This document shows positions 26,575-34,630 of a stretch of DNA of 64,000 nucleotides, one piece after another. Every line of letters starts with the position of its first letter. Positions within the stretch are counted from its first letter, which is position 1. The position numbers and the translations under genes were made by a program. The notes below the pieces were generated by a model. That model saw only the letters and a list, made by a program, of their open reading frames with translations, was not told the DNA's origin and ran no database searches. The DNA is from Pedobacter petrophilus. Its GTDB lineage: Bacteria; Bacteroidota; Bacteroidia; Sphingobacteriales; Sphingobacteriaceae. The DNA is taken from assembly GCF_009674725.1 (NCBI RefSeq), contig NZ_WKKH01000005.1:154033-218032 (forward strand), given 5' to 3'.

Positions 26575-26644
26575 AGTGGACCGATTTGCTATTCCGAACA
26601 TATTCGGAACGGATTGCAACCACTTAAAAAAAAGTGCTAATACC
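26575..26644 (+). ncRNA. Candidate SAM-II-type riboswitch leader of metK
   Basis: The leader has the SAM-II layout. P1 is AGTGG (26575-26579) with CCACT (26620-26624). The P1 loop begins with a GATTT segment and contains an inserted hairpin, TTCCGAA/TTCGGAA (26592-26598 and 26603-26609). It also holds GGATTGCAA, in the position of ATTGCAA in known SAM-II RNAs. After an A-rich stretch, TAATACC (26638-26644) can pair with GGATTG (26611-26616) to form the H-type pseudoknot. The GG-CC pairs replace the CC-GG pairs of the classical example. Finding this before metK fits S-adenosylmethionine feedback. I compared it with the class from memory only. Confidence 0.6.
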
Positions 26645-26721
26645 TCCTCCAATCATTTACAACCTGTTTCCAGGGGTCGTTGGCGCTTTATAAATGTTTA
26701 TTTATCATTAAAATTTAATAG

Positions 26722-27972
26722 ATGTCGTATTTATTTACATCAGAATCTGTATCTGAAGGCCACCCAGACAAAATTGCCGATCAAATTTCGGATGCGTTAA
26801 TTGATAATTTTTTAGCTTTTGATCCGGAATCAAAAGTGGCCTGCGAAACTTTAGTAACTACCGGACAGGTAATTTTAGCTGGTGAAGTAAAATCTAAAAC
26901 TTATTTAGATGTACAGCAAATTGCCCGTGATGTAATTAAGAAAATTGGTTACACTAAAAGTGAATATATGTTTGAGGCTAACTCTTGTGGTATTTTATCG
27001 GCCATACATGAACAGTCTCAGGATATCAATCAAGGTGTAGACAGAAGCAATAAAGAGGAACAAGGTGCGGGTGATCAGGGAATGATGTTTGGTTATGCTA
27101 CGAACGAAACCGAAGACTACATGCCGCTGGCTTTGAATCTTTCTCACAAATTATTACAGGAACTTGCTGTTTTAAGACGCGAAAACGACGAAATTAAATA
27201 TCTGCGTCCGGATGCGAAAAGCCAGGTTACTTTAGAATACGATGACTATAATAAACCCGTTCGCATTGATGCAATTGTAATCTCAACCCAACATGATGAT
27301 TTTGATGAAGAAGCTACCATGCTTGCAAAAATCAAAACCGATTTAGTAGAGATTTTGATTCCAAGAATTATTAGGAGTAATCCACAATATGCTCATTTAT
27401 TCAACGATAAAATTGAATACCACATTAATCCAACTGGTAAATTCGTAATCGGCGGGCCACATGGCGACACTGGTTTAACTGGCAGAAAAATTATTGTTGA
27501 TACTTACGGTGGAAAAGGTGCACACGGTGGTGGTGCCTTCTCTGGTAAAGATCCAAGTAAGGTAGATAGAAGCGCTGCATATGCTACCCGCCACATTGCA
27601 AAGAATTTAGTGGCTGCCGGCATTGCTGATGAAATTTTAGTTCAGGTATCTTACGCTATTGGTGTTGCAAAGCCAATGGGTATTTATATCAATACTTATG
27701 GAACGGGCAAAGTAGGTAAAACTGATGGTGAGATTGCTAAAATAGTGGAGTCTCTTTTTGACATGCGCCCTTATTTTATCGAACAACGTTTAAAATTGAG
27801 AAATCCAATTTATAGCGAAACAGCTGCTTATGGGCACATGGGTAGAACTCCGGAAACGGTAACTAAAACTTTCAGAACACCGAATGGTGAAGAAAAAACC
27901 GTTACGGTTGAATTATTTACCTGGGAAAAATTGGATTTTGTAGATAAAGTGAAGTCTGCTTTCCAACTATAA
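26722..27972 (+). CDS. metK: S-adenosylmethionine synthetase (methionine adenosyltransferase)
   Basis: The 416-residue enzyme makes S-adenosylmethionine from methionine and ATP. It shows the N-terminal [15 protein letters not shown] motif, the hexapeptide GAGDQG and the P-loop-like GGGAFSGKD near residue 270. Length is in the usual range. The 160-base leader contains a candidate SAM-binding pseudoknot, so expression may fall when the product is plentiful. A shared terminator separates it from the convergent exbD-like gene. Confidence 0.97.
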   Translation: MSYLFTSESVSEGHPDKIADQISDALIDNFLAFDPESKVACETLVTTGQVILAGEVKSKTYLDVQQIARDVIKKIGYTKSEYMFEANSCGILSAIHEQSQDINQGVDRSNKEEQGAGDQGMMFGYATNETEDYMPLALNLSHKLLQELAVLRRENDEIKYLRPDAKSQVTLEYDDYNKPVRIDAIVISTQHDDFDEEATMLAKIKTDLVEILIPRIIRSNPQYAHLFNDKIEYHINPTGKFVIGGPHGDTGLTGRKIIVDTYGGKGAHGGGAFSGKDPSKVDRSAAYATRHIAKNLVAAGIADEILVQVSYAIGVAKPMGIYINTYGTGKVGKTDGEIAKIVESLFDMRPYFIEQRLKLRNPIYSETAAYGHMGRTPETVTKTFRTPNGEEKTVTVELFTWEKLDFVDKVKSAFQL

Positions 27973-27991
27973 AATCTTCCATCATTAATAA

Positions 27992-28020
27992 AAGGGCTTT
28001 GCAAATACTGCAAAGCCCTT
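27992..28020. terminator. Bidirectional terminator between metK and the exbD-like gene
   Basis: A perfect 12-bp stem (27992-28003 and 28009-28020) with a five-base loop is followed by T-rich sequence on the plus strand and preceded by A on the other side. Confidence 0.88.
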
Positions 28021-28032
28021 TTTATTTGTAGA

Positions 28033-28563
28033 CTACAATTTGTTGGTCTTTAAGAAACTGATTTCTTCAGGTAAGATGTTCTCATCATCAATAGTGTATG
28101 ATTTAATACCAGCTATTTTCATTTCATCAATCAAATCTACATAATCCTGAAATCTGGAGGTAGCTGTTGGTTTAATGATTACCAGCATATACTTTGAAGC
28201 ATTGTTGTGATTGGCCCTGGCCACTTTAGCCTGGTTGGCATTAATCGCTTTTTGAATATCTTTTACAGCAGTCATGTTCATTTTCGCATCTTGTGCTGTA
28301 CCCATGTACTCAACTGCCTGATGGTCTTTTCCAAGTAAAACTGTCATTGTTCTGGAAGCAGGATAATCCATACTACAGGCTTCACAATGATCTGGCTTTG
28401 CTACGTCGGCAGCATTTAGGTTACTGAGTGATGTAGTAAGCATAAAAAATGTTGTTAATAAAAACATGAGATCAACCATAGCAGTCAGGTCTACTCTTGG
28501 TGCTGTTTTTTTGGTTCTGCCTTTCACGGCCTTGCCGCTTGAAGCTTCGTTTAATGTTGCCAT
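28033..28563 (-). CDS. Orphan ExbD/TolR-type protein with a CxxC motif
   Basis: The 176-residue protein has the ExbD helix DLTAMVDLMFLLTTFFMLTTS (essential Asp retained) and a periplasmic domain ending DLIDEMKIAGIKSYTIDDENI. It resembles the second exbD of the TonB operon. No exbB or tonB is adjacent, so it probably works with a distant stator. Right after the membrane helix is a CEACSMD stretch, a CxxC motif absent from the other two ExbD proteins here. It could be redox-active, but that is speculation. Confidence 0.85.
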   Translation of the reverse strand: MATLNEASSGKAVKGRTKKTAPRVDLTAMVDLMFLLTTFFMLTTSLSNLNAADVAKPDHCEACSMDYPASRTMTVLLGKDHQAVEYMGTAQDAKMNMTAVKDIQKAINANQAKVARANHNNASKYMLVIIKPTATSRFQDYVDLIDEMKIAGIKSYTIDDENILPEEISFLKTNKL

Positions 28564-28606
28564 ATTTTAGGTTTTAAAACATGATGACAACCTAAACCAA
28601 ATTGCA

Positions 28607-28635
28607 TAAAAAAGGCGATTAAATCCTAACCGCCT
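28607..28635 (-). terminator. Intrinsic terminator after sodC
   Basis: On the minus strand the stem AGGCGGTTA / TAATCGCCT (one G-T pair) with a five-base loop is followed by about six T. It separates sodC from the orphan exbD gene. Confidence 0.8.
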
Positions 28636-28653
28636 CAAAATAATTTTTAAATT

Positions 28654-29184
28654 TTATTTTGCAGATTCAATCACTCCGCAACCTACTCTTGGACCAGAAT
28701 TTCCGGTCGGCTGTGTTTTGTAATCATCTGTTCCGTCATGAACAATAATTCCTCTTCCTATAATATTTTTTACGTCGCCATCTTGCACACTCCACCTATC
28801 CGTAGTAATGGATACTTCTCCTTCACCTTTTGAATCAAGCTTGATGTTTCCAATGTCTCCACTATGAAAAGCGCCAGAATCCCATTTTCCATGATCTTCT
28901 TTTGTTGGATTCCAGTGTCCGTGGGTATTTTCTCCCATATCCCCGCAATCGCCATGCTCATGAAAATGAACTGCTACATTGCTATCCGCTCTGGCTGCGA
29001 ATTTTAATTTTAAATCCATTTTTATTTTACCATCACTCAGTCCATAAAACTTAACTGTTCCAATGCTTTTTGATGGGTCTGCAGTTTCAGAAAGGTTAGC
29101 AGACGCAAGTTCTGTTTCTTTTTGTGAGCAAGCACTCATTAATGCGATGCCGGCAATGGCCATGCCCAGAAGATATTTTTTCAT
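28654..29184 (-). CDS. sodC: Cu/Zn superoxide dismutase lipoprotein
   Basis: The 176-residue protein has a lipoprotein signal (GIALMSACSQKE, Cys at about residue 19). The dismutase fold follows, with copper ligands in VAVHFHEHGDC, zinc-site residues in GHWNPTKEDHG and AFHSGDIGN, and a closing GNSGPRVGCGVI. It detoxifies superoxide in the periplasm or at the cell surface. It is monocistronic as judged by the terminator and the divergent gene upstream. Confidence 0.94.
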   Translation of the reverse strand: MKKYLLGMAIAGIALMSACSQKETELASANLSETADPSKSIGTVKFYGLSDGKIKMDLKLKFAARADSNVAVHFHEHGDCGDMGENTHGHWNPTKEDHGKWDSGAFHSGDIGNIKLDSKGEGEVSITTDRWSVQDGDVKNIIGRGIIVHDGTDDYKTQPTGNSGPRVGCGVIESAK

Positions 29185-29304
29185 ACAATTTAAATTTAGT
29201 TAATTAGGAAACAGATTGATAATCATTTAGTTTGACATTAAGCGAAACACACAAAAACCATTTCAACCATTAGGTGTTTATTAAGTACGTAAAATCATAT
29301 AACT

Positions 29305-29652
29305 ATGGAACATCCAATTGCAATGAATACTTTAAGTCAGATTTTAGAGAAATTAAGACTGAAAGGAAAAGATAATGAATTGAAGATGACCGATCACGGT
29401 AAGATGCAAAGTAAATCGCTCGACAAAATTTATAAGCCTGAGGATTTGACAATTGTAAAAACCTATCGTTTTGAAGGTGATTCTGATCCTGGAGACAATT
29501 CTGTTTTGTATCTGGTTGAAGATTCAGATAAAAATATTGGATATATGTTAGATGCATATGGCATTTATTCAGACAATATTGGTTCTGGCTTTGACGATTT
29601 CCTTAAAAAAATCCCAACTGAAAATAGGGATGAGCAAGAGCTGTTTTGCTAA
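29305..29652 (+). CDS. Conserved small protein of unknown function
   Basis: The 115-residue acidic soluble protein contains VKTYRFEGDSDPGDNSVLYL and a DAYGIYSDN segment. I recall similar short Bacteroidetes proteins annotated, probably wrongly, as phosphoribosylpyrophosphate synthetase. None of the motifs of that enzyme are present. An alternative start is the second ATG at 29323. A clear terminator follows, so it is an independent unit. Confidence 0.65.
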   Translation: MEHPIAMNTLSQILEKLRLKGKDNELKMTDHGKMQSKSLDKIYKPEDLTIVKTYRFEGDSDPGDNSVLYLVEDSDKNIGYMLDAYGIYSDNIGSGFDDFLKKIPTENRDEQELFC

Positions 29653-29670
29653 TAAAACAAAAGTTATTTA

Positions 29671-29700
29671 AAAGGCATGGATTAAATCCATGCCTTTTTT
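29671..29700 (+). terminator. Intrinsic terminator
   Basis: A perfect 12-bp stem (29671-29682 and 29686-29697) with a three-base loop ends in a T run. It closes the small conserved gene just upstream. Confidence 0.88.
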
Positions 29701-29785
29701 GGTTTATAACAGAATCGCCATAAAAATACTTCTCGCTATTTCTACTCTTAGAAATATGTACTTTCGCGCCTCGTTTCCGAGATGA

Positions 29786-30637
29786 ATGAAAATTAAATTA
29801 AATATCCCACCCATTCCGGCAGTTATAATTGCCATTATAAGCGTACAATGTGGCGCAGCAATTGCTAAAGGGCTCTTCCCTGAAATAGGTGCAGCGGCTA
29901 CGGCATCGCTCAGAATTGGTTTATCTGCTGTAATTCTGTTGATTGCTTTCCGCCCCAATATGTTAAAGCTAAATGCCAGGCAATGGAAATATGTGATTTT
30001 ATATGGCGTTTCTTTAGGAATGATGAATATGGTTTTTTATCTGGCCATATCACGGATTCCCGTTGGCTTAGGCGTAACCCTTGAATTTGTTGGCCCACTA
30101 ATTCTGGCAATTTTTGGGTCCAGGCGAACAATAGATTTCATTTGGGTTACCCTATCTGTTATTGGTATTGCTTTAATTGCACCCTGGAATAGCAAGGGGC
30201 TGGATATTTCCGGAGTTTTATTGGCATTACTTGCTGGTGTATTCTGGGCAGCTTATATTATACTGGGCGGGAGAATATCAAAAATTATGAAAGGTGGAGA
30301 GGCTGTTTCGGTTGGAATGTTGATTGCTACAATTATTATTTTACCGTTTGGCATTTTAAGCGGTGGTTTACACCATTTAGATGCAAAATTATTGGGACTG
30401 GGAGCCGCACTTGCTTTACTCTCGAGTGCAATTCCCTTCACATTAGAGATTGGAGCACTGAAGCAATTACCCGCCAAAACATTTAGTATACTGATGAGTC
30501 TGGAACCTGCAATGGCATCAGTAGCTGCTTTTGTTTTTTTGCAGGAATACCTTTCGGTTACGGAATGTATTGCAGTAGGTTGTGTGGTAGTTGCATCTGC
30601 AGGTTCTTCATTTACAGCAAGGAGAAATAAAGTCTAG
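29786..30637 (+). CDS. EamA-family exporter, RhtA-like
   Basis: The 283-residue protein has ten hydrophobic helices in two EamA halves. The N-terminal half, with IPAVIIAIISVQCGAAIAK and VGLGVTLEFVGPLILAI, is close to RhtA, the threonine/homoserine exporter. It probably exports amino acids or related metabolites at the inner membrane. Start ATG 29786 is preferred, since the ATG four bases earlier runs into a stop. Confidence 0.83.
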   Translation: MKIKLNIPPIPAVIIAIISVQCGAAIAKGLFPEIGAAATASLRIGLSAVILLIAFRPNMLKLNARQWKYVILYGVSLGMMNMVFYLAISRIPVGLGVTLEFVGPLILAIFGSRRTIDFIWVTLSVIGIALIAPWNSKGLDISGVLLALLAGVFWAAYIILGGRISKIMKGGEAVSVGMLIATIIILPFGILSGGLHHLDAKLLGLGAALALLSSAIPFTLEIGALKQLPAKTFSILMSLEPAMASVAAFVFLQEYLSVTECIAVGCVVVASAGSSFTARRNKV

Positions 30638-30692
30638 TCTATTTTTTATTCATCAAGGGAAACCATTCAGATACAAATCAAAACAATAGCGA

Positions 30693-31283
30693 CTACTTAA
30701 CAGGCCACTTTCCATAGGTAGAAAGCATTTTAAATTTGCCGTTAACTTTACCAAAAATGAAGCTAAAGTAACTTTCAGCCTGGGTATTTGCTTCCGGATA
30801 TTGCATGTAAACTTCGTACATTTTACTACCTGAATCTGTTAGTTTCCTCAGTGACTGATAATAAATCTCATCTGTTTTATTATCAATTTCGGAGAGATTA
30901 TCTTCTTTACATTGAGGTAAAATTCTTAAAACATCTGCATTAAAGATGGTGGTTTTATAATTATTAAATTCTGCCGCACCGATTGGGTCTATAGGAATAC
31001 CTACACCATTAGCCACTTCTTTATGGCTGGTATAGAATGGAAAATTCAACAATGAAACAACCTTATTTAAGTTCTTATTTTTAAGGTTGCCCTTTAAATT
31101 TTCAAGCAGCTTCCTAAACTCCTGTTCGTCATTTACATTTTTAGGAATTTCTTTCGATACCGAAATTTTTACAGGCTTATCACTTGCGTAATTTTCTTTA
31201 GCCTGGCTTTGTCCATTTTCAGTAGTGCAACAGATTAAGAAAGGCAAGACAATTAATATGTTTAAAATTCTAACTGCTTTCAT
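30693..31283 (-). CDS. Lipoprotein, candidate immunity partner of the lysozyme-like effector
   Basis: The 196-residue protein has a lipoprotein signal (IVLPFLICCTTEN, Cys near residue 18-19) and no family I recognise. It starts three bases after the stop of the lysozyme-family gene. A periplasmic or outer-membrane lipoprotein directly after a wall-degrading T6SS effector is a common immunity arrangement. The assignment rests on position only. Confidence 0.6.
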   Translation of the reverse strand: MKAVRILNILIVLPFLICCTTENGQSQAKENYASDKPVKISVSKEIPKNVNDEQEFRKLLENLKGNLKNKNLNKVVSLLNFPFYTSHKEVANGVGIPIDPIGAAEFNNYKTTIFNADVLRILPQCKEDNLSEIDNKTDEIYYQSLRKLTDSGSKMYEVYMQYPEANTQAESYFSFIFGKVNGKFKMLSTYGKWPVK

Positions 31284-31286
31284 ATT

Positions 31287-32066
31287 TTAGTGCCTTGGTA
31301 TATAGATTAAAATACGCTGCTCCATTCTTTTTAATATTACCGCTGCTCCCATTTGTTTTGATACCGATTCTGCGTCAAACTTCCCATCAGCAACATATTT
31401 CCCTTTCTCATACTGATTGGAATAACTCCATAAATACGGCGAATTTATACTGTGGTATTTGAAATAACCAAATCCATTATAAGCTTCCAGTTTGCGTAAA
31501 ACAGTTGGTAAGTTCCAATTTGTTATTTCATTAAATTTCATGAGTTTCAGGGCATCAACTGCACTTTCTTCGAAAGTAAAAGGTGGCCCGTGACCAACTT
31601 TCGGCCTATTTGCCGGTACTCGAATGGTATAGCCAGATAACGGATCTCCATTATGCAAATGCTTTTTAAAATCGAAACTACATTCCAGGTAGTGTGCACA
31701 TGCAATAAAATACCATGGGATTTTGGACGACCCCATTACAACGTTATTGAATGAATTTTCAAAAGAGTTGGTTTGAAAACCACTGAAAAGCGTACTTGCC
31801 GGCTTAAGCTGATCAGAAAATAGCGCAGGTTGAAATATTGAGTTAGACCCAAAAGCAGACGCTATCGGTTTTATCAATAAGTTCCCGGCAACATCATTAG
31901 AAATATCGGTATAACGATTTCTATTAGAGGTGATATGATCATCTATTACCTTATCAATTGTTCCTGTTTTAGTTGGATCAATAACACAGTCATCAAACAT
32001 CTTAATGTATTCGAGATCTGTGGGCTGAGATGGCTTAACTATTTTTATTGTCTTCGTTTTTTTCAT
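31287..32066 (-). CDS. Lysozyme-family (peptidoglycan hydrolase) protein, candidate T6SS effector
   Basis: The 259-residue protein lacks a signal peptide. Its central and C-terminal part resembles the COG5526-type lysozyme family: WYFIACAHYLECSFDF, then HNGDPLSGY, then KLEAYNGFGYFKYHS and SPYLWSYSNQYEKGKY. The N-terminal 90 residues are unrelated and may serve for loading. I use ATG 32066; the frame extends upstream only through a TTG. The gene lies directly downstream of an hcp gene and upstream of a lipoprotein gene. This supports an Hcp-delivered wall hydrolase, an inference from context. Confidence 0.7.
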   Translation of the reverse strand: MKKTKTIKIVKPSQPTDLEYIKMFDDCVIDPTKTGTIDKVIDDHITSNRNRYTDISNDVAGNLLIKPIASAFGSNSIFQPALFSDQLKPASTLFSGFQTNSFENSFNNVVMGSSKIPWYFIACAHYLECSFDFKKHLHNGDPLSGYTIRVPANRPKVGHGPPFTFEESAVDALKLMKFNEITNWNLPTVLRKLEAYNGFGYFKYHSINSPYLWSYSNQYEKGKYVADGKFDAESVSKQMGAAVILKRMEQRILIYIPRH

Positions 32067-32125
32067 AGGTAAACAGTAATACAATAAGCAATTGCAATGC
32101 GCGAAATAGTATTTGCAATGTAACT

Positions 32126-32159
32126 ACTTCAGGCAGTAGCGGAACCTGCTGCCTGAAGT
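32126..32159 (-). terminator. Hairpin between hcp and the lysozyme-like effector gene
   Basis: A perfect 11-bp stem (32126-32136 and 32149-32159) with a 12-base loop lies in the 103-base spacer. There is no T run on the minus strand. It is more likely an mRNA-stabilising or partial attenuation hairpin that keeps hcp expression above effector expression. Confidence 0.6.
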
Positions 32160-32169
32160 GTATATAAAA

Positions 32170-32565
32170 TTAGGCTTTTGGCCAGTCATTTTCATGTTCT
32201 GCATTACCCAATTTGAGTTTACGGGCTGAAACTACGAAAGTAAGGGTCATTGGAGTATTGTCATTTACGGCAATCCCTTCACTATATTGAATGATATAAC
32301 CATCTTCGAAAGTAAGTTCTTTCATTTTGGCATCTTCTTCGCCTTTTTTGAAAGTAATTGTTCCTGCCTGTGGTTTATATTGGTTATTTACCATTGATTC
32401 GATTACCGAAGTATCTTCTGTTGATTCGATTTCAATGTTAATGGTCCCACCATATACGCCTGAGGATGGACGGCCTTTCGCGTCTACATCTCTGTTTAAT
32501 GAAAAGCTGCACTGCAGAACATCAAATTCCTTTGAACCTAATGTTAATCTGGTTTTAAATGCCAT
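32170..32565 (-). CDS. tssD: T6SS tube protein Hcp/TssD, copy 1 (type A)
   Basis: The 131-residue protein belongs to the Bacteroidetes TssD family: MAFKTRLTLGSKEFDV at the start, RDVDAKGRPSSGVYGG, and SARKLKLGNAEHENDWPKA at the end. It forms hexameric rings of the secreted tube and can carry effectors. It differs from the copy at 43452 in only three residues. It is the downstream member of a tandem hcp pair and precedes the lysozyme-like gene. Confidence 0.93.
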   Translation of the reverse strand: MAFKTRLTLGSKEFDVLQCSFSLNRDVDAKGRPSSGVYGGTINIEIESTEDTSVIESMVNNQYKPQAGTITFKKGEEDAKMKELTFEDGYIIQYSEGIAVNDNTPMTLTFVVSARKLKLGNAEHENDWPKA

Positions 32566-32713
32566 TGTTGTAAGTTTTTAATTAAAAGATGAATAATTTG
32601 GAACGTGGCGCTTTGAGGTTGGCGTTGGGGAGATTATGGGGGTTATGCTTGGTGTTTAATTACCTTATGCCCTACAACCCTTAAACCTCCAACCTTTCTG
32701 TCCTCTACTCCAA

Positions 32714-33109
32714 CTACGCTTTAGGCCAATCGTTTAAATGCTCTGCATTTCCGAGTTTCAGCTTTCTGGCTGAAATCTGAAATTTTAGTGTCATCGGATG
32801 ATCGCCAATGATGTTGATTCCTTCGGAATACTTTACAATGTAACCATCTTCAAAATCGACTTCTTTCATTTTGGCATCTTCTTCAGATTTCTTAATTAAA
32901 AGGGTTCCGGTAATGGGTTTGTACTGGTTATTAACCATCGCTTCGATTATTGAGGTGTCTTCGGTTGACTCGATCTCAATGTCGATGGTGCCGCCGTAAA
33001 CTCCGGAAGATGGTCTTCCTTTAGCATCTACATCGCGGTTTAACGCATAGGCACAATGAAGTACATCGTACTCCTTGCCTGCAAAATTTAATCTAGCTTT
33101 GAAAGCCAT
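32714..33109 (-). CDS. tssD: T6SS tube protein Hcp/TssD, copy 2 (type B)
   Basis: The 131-residue TssD protein (MAFKARLNFAGKEYDV, ending AEHLNDWPKA) differs clearly from type A but differs from the copy at 43942 by three residues only. ATG 33109 is chosen since the longer frame to 33208 covers the leader, including a small hairpin at 33147-33160. A 148-base spacer with no recognisable element separates it from the type A gene. Confidence 0.93.
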   Translation of the reverse strand: MAFKARLNFAGKEYDVLHCAYALNRDVDAKGRPSSGVYGGTIDIEIESTEDTSIIEAMVNNQYKPITGTLLIKKSEEDAKMKEVDFEDGYIVKYSEGINIIGDHPMTLKFQISARKLKLGNAEHLNDWPKA

Positions 33110-33146
33110 AGTTTCTAAATTTAAAGGTGAAAAATTTGGTTTTTTC

Positions 33147-33160
33147 GTAGCCTTCGCTAC
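33147..33160 (-). promoter_or_regulatory. Leader hairpin of the left hcp pair
   Basis: A GTAGC / GCTAC stem with a four-base loop lies 38 bases before the type B hcp start. The right hcp pair has the same stem with a different loop at 44371-44384, also 34 bases before its start. Confidence 0.5.
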
Positions 33161-33350
33161 ATTAAGTATAAACCAAATATTACGCCAATTATTGTGTATC
33201 TCACTCATATATAAAGAATAACAGAGTCAATAAAATTTAAAAATCCTGGTTCACGCTATAGAAAACGCAGATTATGGCCAAGAAAAAAAGTGTATTTTTT
33301 TTGAAATTAATTTCGGTCTTATTTTTACTACATGCAACAACTCAAAGTAT

Positions 33351-33365
33351 TGTAGCATTTTAGGG
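33351..33365 (-). promoter_or_regulatory. Shared upstream element of the left hcp pair
   Basis: The 15-base stretch (minus strand CCCTAAAATGCTACA) recurs with one change at 44611-44625, in both cases about 240-290 bases ahead of the first hcp gene. It may be a regulator site or the residue of the ancestral duplication. The remainder of the 468-base spacer 33110-33577 holds a small lipoprotein-like remnant (33454-33567). Confidence 0.45.
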
Positions 33366-33453
33366 AAGATTATTACTTTTTGGAACAAATTTTCAGACAA
33401 AGCTAGTTTTTGTACCAATCGAAAGCATGATGGCGATCCAATCCTTCGCAGCC

Positions 33454-33567
33454 CTATCCTTTTATGTTTAAGTCTATTACTTCAAGAGATAACTCCTTAC
33501 CAGTAAGCGTTTCAATCCAGAAATAAGAAACTTTGTTGCAACTTAGCAAGAAGACAAAAGAATGTCT
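33454..33567 (-). pseudogene. Short lipoprotein-like remnant after the DUF2931 gene
   Basis: In one minus-strand frame, 37 codons without ATG read a hydrophobic stretch ending in a lipobox (VFLLSCNK). A well-formed segment with WIETLTGKELSLEVIDL and a stop at 33454-33456 follows. It begins 11 bases after the DUF2931 stop. It looks like the two ends of a former lipoprotein gene joined by a deletion, perhaps a lost immunity gene. A TTG could still start it. Confidence 0.4.
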
Positions 33568-33577
33568 CTATATTCTG

Positions 33578-34630
33578 TTAGCCACCCCATATTTGTTTTA
33601 CTTTAGCTCTAACCAGTGGAATTTCTATATCTCTGCATTTCACGCTAACTTTTATTTTATTATATTGAAAAGTGGGCGTTAGTACTATATCTATCAGTTC
33701 TTTAGGATATTTCTCCTGTAAGGTTTTAAAAATTTTTGACGTCTCCTCATAATCAAAATGAATTTCAGCGTTATAGATTGTAAAACCGGCATTTAAAATA
33801 TAAGGTAATGATGCAATAATGTATTCATTCTTATCAAAATGGGGTGGGTAGAACAAGTTAGCCTCTCCATTGAAATACTGTTGGGATTGGAAAGTAAAAT
33901 GATCCTTTTCATCATAAGGGCGCAATAAAAATCTATATCTAAATTTTTCCCGGTATTTATCCCAGAGGCCGTAAGGAATACCGTTTTTAGCAATATCAGT
34001 TTTCATACTGTCGGAAACAGATATTTTATAAAGTTCATCGAAGAATTCTTTTTGAGTGCGTTTATGAGGATTATCATAAAAATCATTAACATCTACAACC
34101 ACTTCTTTTGCCTGCAAACGGCATATTTCTATTCTATGATGTATTTTAGAAAGCCAAACTACAATTACACCTCCCGGTGCAGCACCAATGGTTATCCTGC
34201 CAAATGTTTCGTGAACCATTGGCTGATTTCCTTTTTCATCGGGAGTTCCTTTAAAGATAAAACCTTTTCTGAATGCTTCTAAAATCTTTGTTTTGGGCAA
34301 CTCAGCGTCTACCCTCCAAAATTTCTTTTCAGCATAGCTTACATAAGTTAAATCCAGATGAGCGGGGATAACATCCGCTCCCATTCCAGCCTCCGCGCCA
34401 TCTGATTGCCATGGCCCTTCTTCAGTTCCCGCTTTCGGAACACCACAAATGAGTTGTTTTTTTTCATCTGCTAAAAAACCTTCATGAACTTCCGAAGGAA
34501 AATCTGTTGCTGCTGAAAAGGTAACCATATAGGGGAAATTTTCTTTATTTTCTGCATCCATAGCTTTGTTTCTAGTACAACTATGCAGTAGCAATAAACT
34601 GCATAACAGGGTGATTAATATTGTTTTCAT
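33578..34630 (-). CDS. DUF2931 lipoprotein, probable immunity protein of the DUF2235 phospholipase
   Basis: The 350-residue protein has a lipoprotein signal (LLLLHSCTRNK, Cys at residue 18) and the DUF2931 pattern, for example LDLTYVSYAEKKFWRVDAELP and GGVIVVWLSKIHHRIEICRL. DUF2931 genes often sit next to T6SS lipase genes and are thought to protect the producer in the periplasm. The ATG overlaps the stop of the DUF2235 gene by one base, supporting the pairing. Confidence 0.8.
   Translation of the reverse strand: MKTILITLLCSLLLLHSCTRNKAMDAENKENFPYMVTFSAATDFPSEVHEGFLADEKKQLICGVPKAGTEEGPWQSDGAEAGMGADVIPAHLDLTYVSYAEKKFWRVDAELPKTKILEAFRKGFIFKGTPDEKGNQPMVHETFGRITIGAAPGGVIVVWLSKIHHRIEICRLQAKEVVVDVNDFYDNPHKRTQKEFFDELYKISVSDSMKTDIAKNGIPYGLWDKYREKFRYRFLLRPYDEKDHFTFQSQQYFNGEANLFYPPHFDKNEYIIASLPYILNAGFTIYNAEIHFDYEETSKIFKTLQEKYPKELIDIVLTPTFQYNKIKVSVKCRDIEIPLVRAKVKQIWGG

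Noticed and set aside
26498..26623. N-terminal extension of the lipid kinase to ATG 26623
   Set aside because: It would cross the metK promoter and part of its structured leader, and the family starts just before the NPISGG motif.
28566..28597. TTTAGGTT/AACCTAAA inverted repeat upstream of the orphan exbD gene
   Set aside because: Eight-base arms with a 15-base gap in AT-rich sequence are too weak to call an operator.
32566..32713. G-rich spacer between the left hcp genes
   Set aside because: No hairpin, box or frame could be supported, and the right pair has a shorter unrelated spacer.
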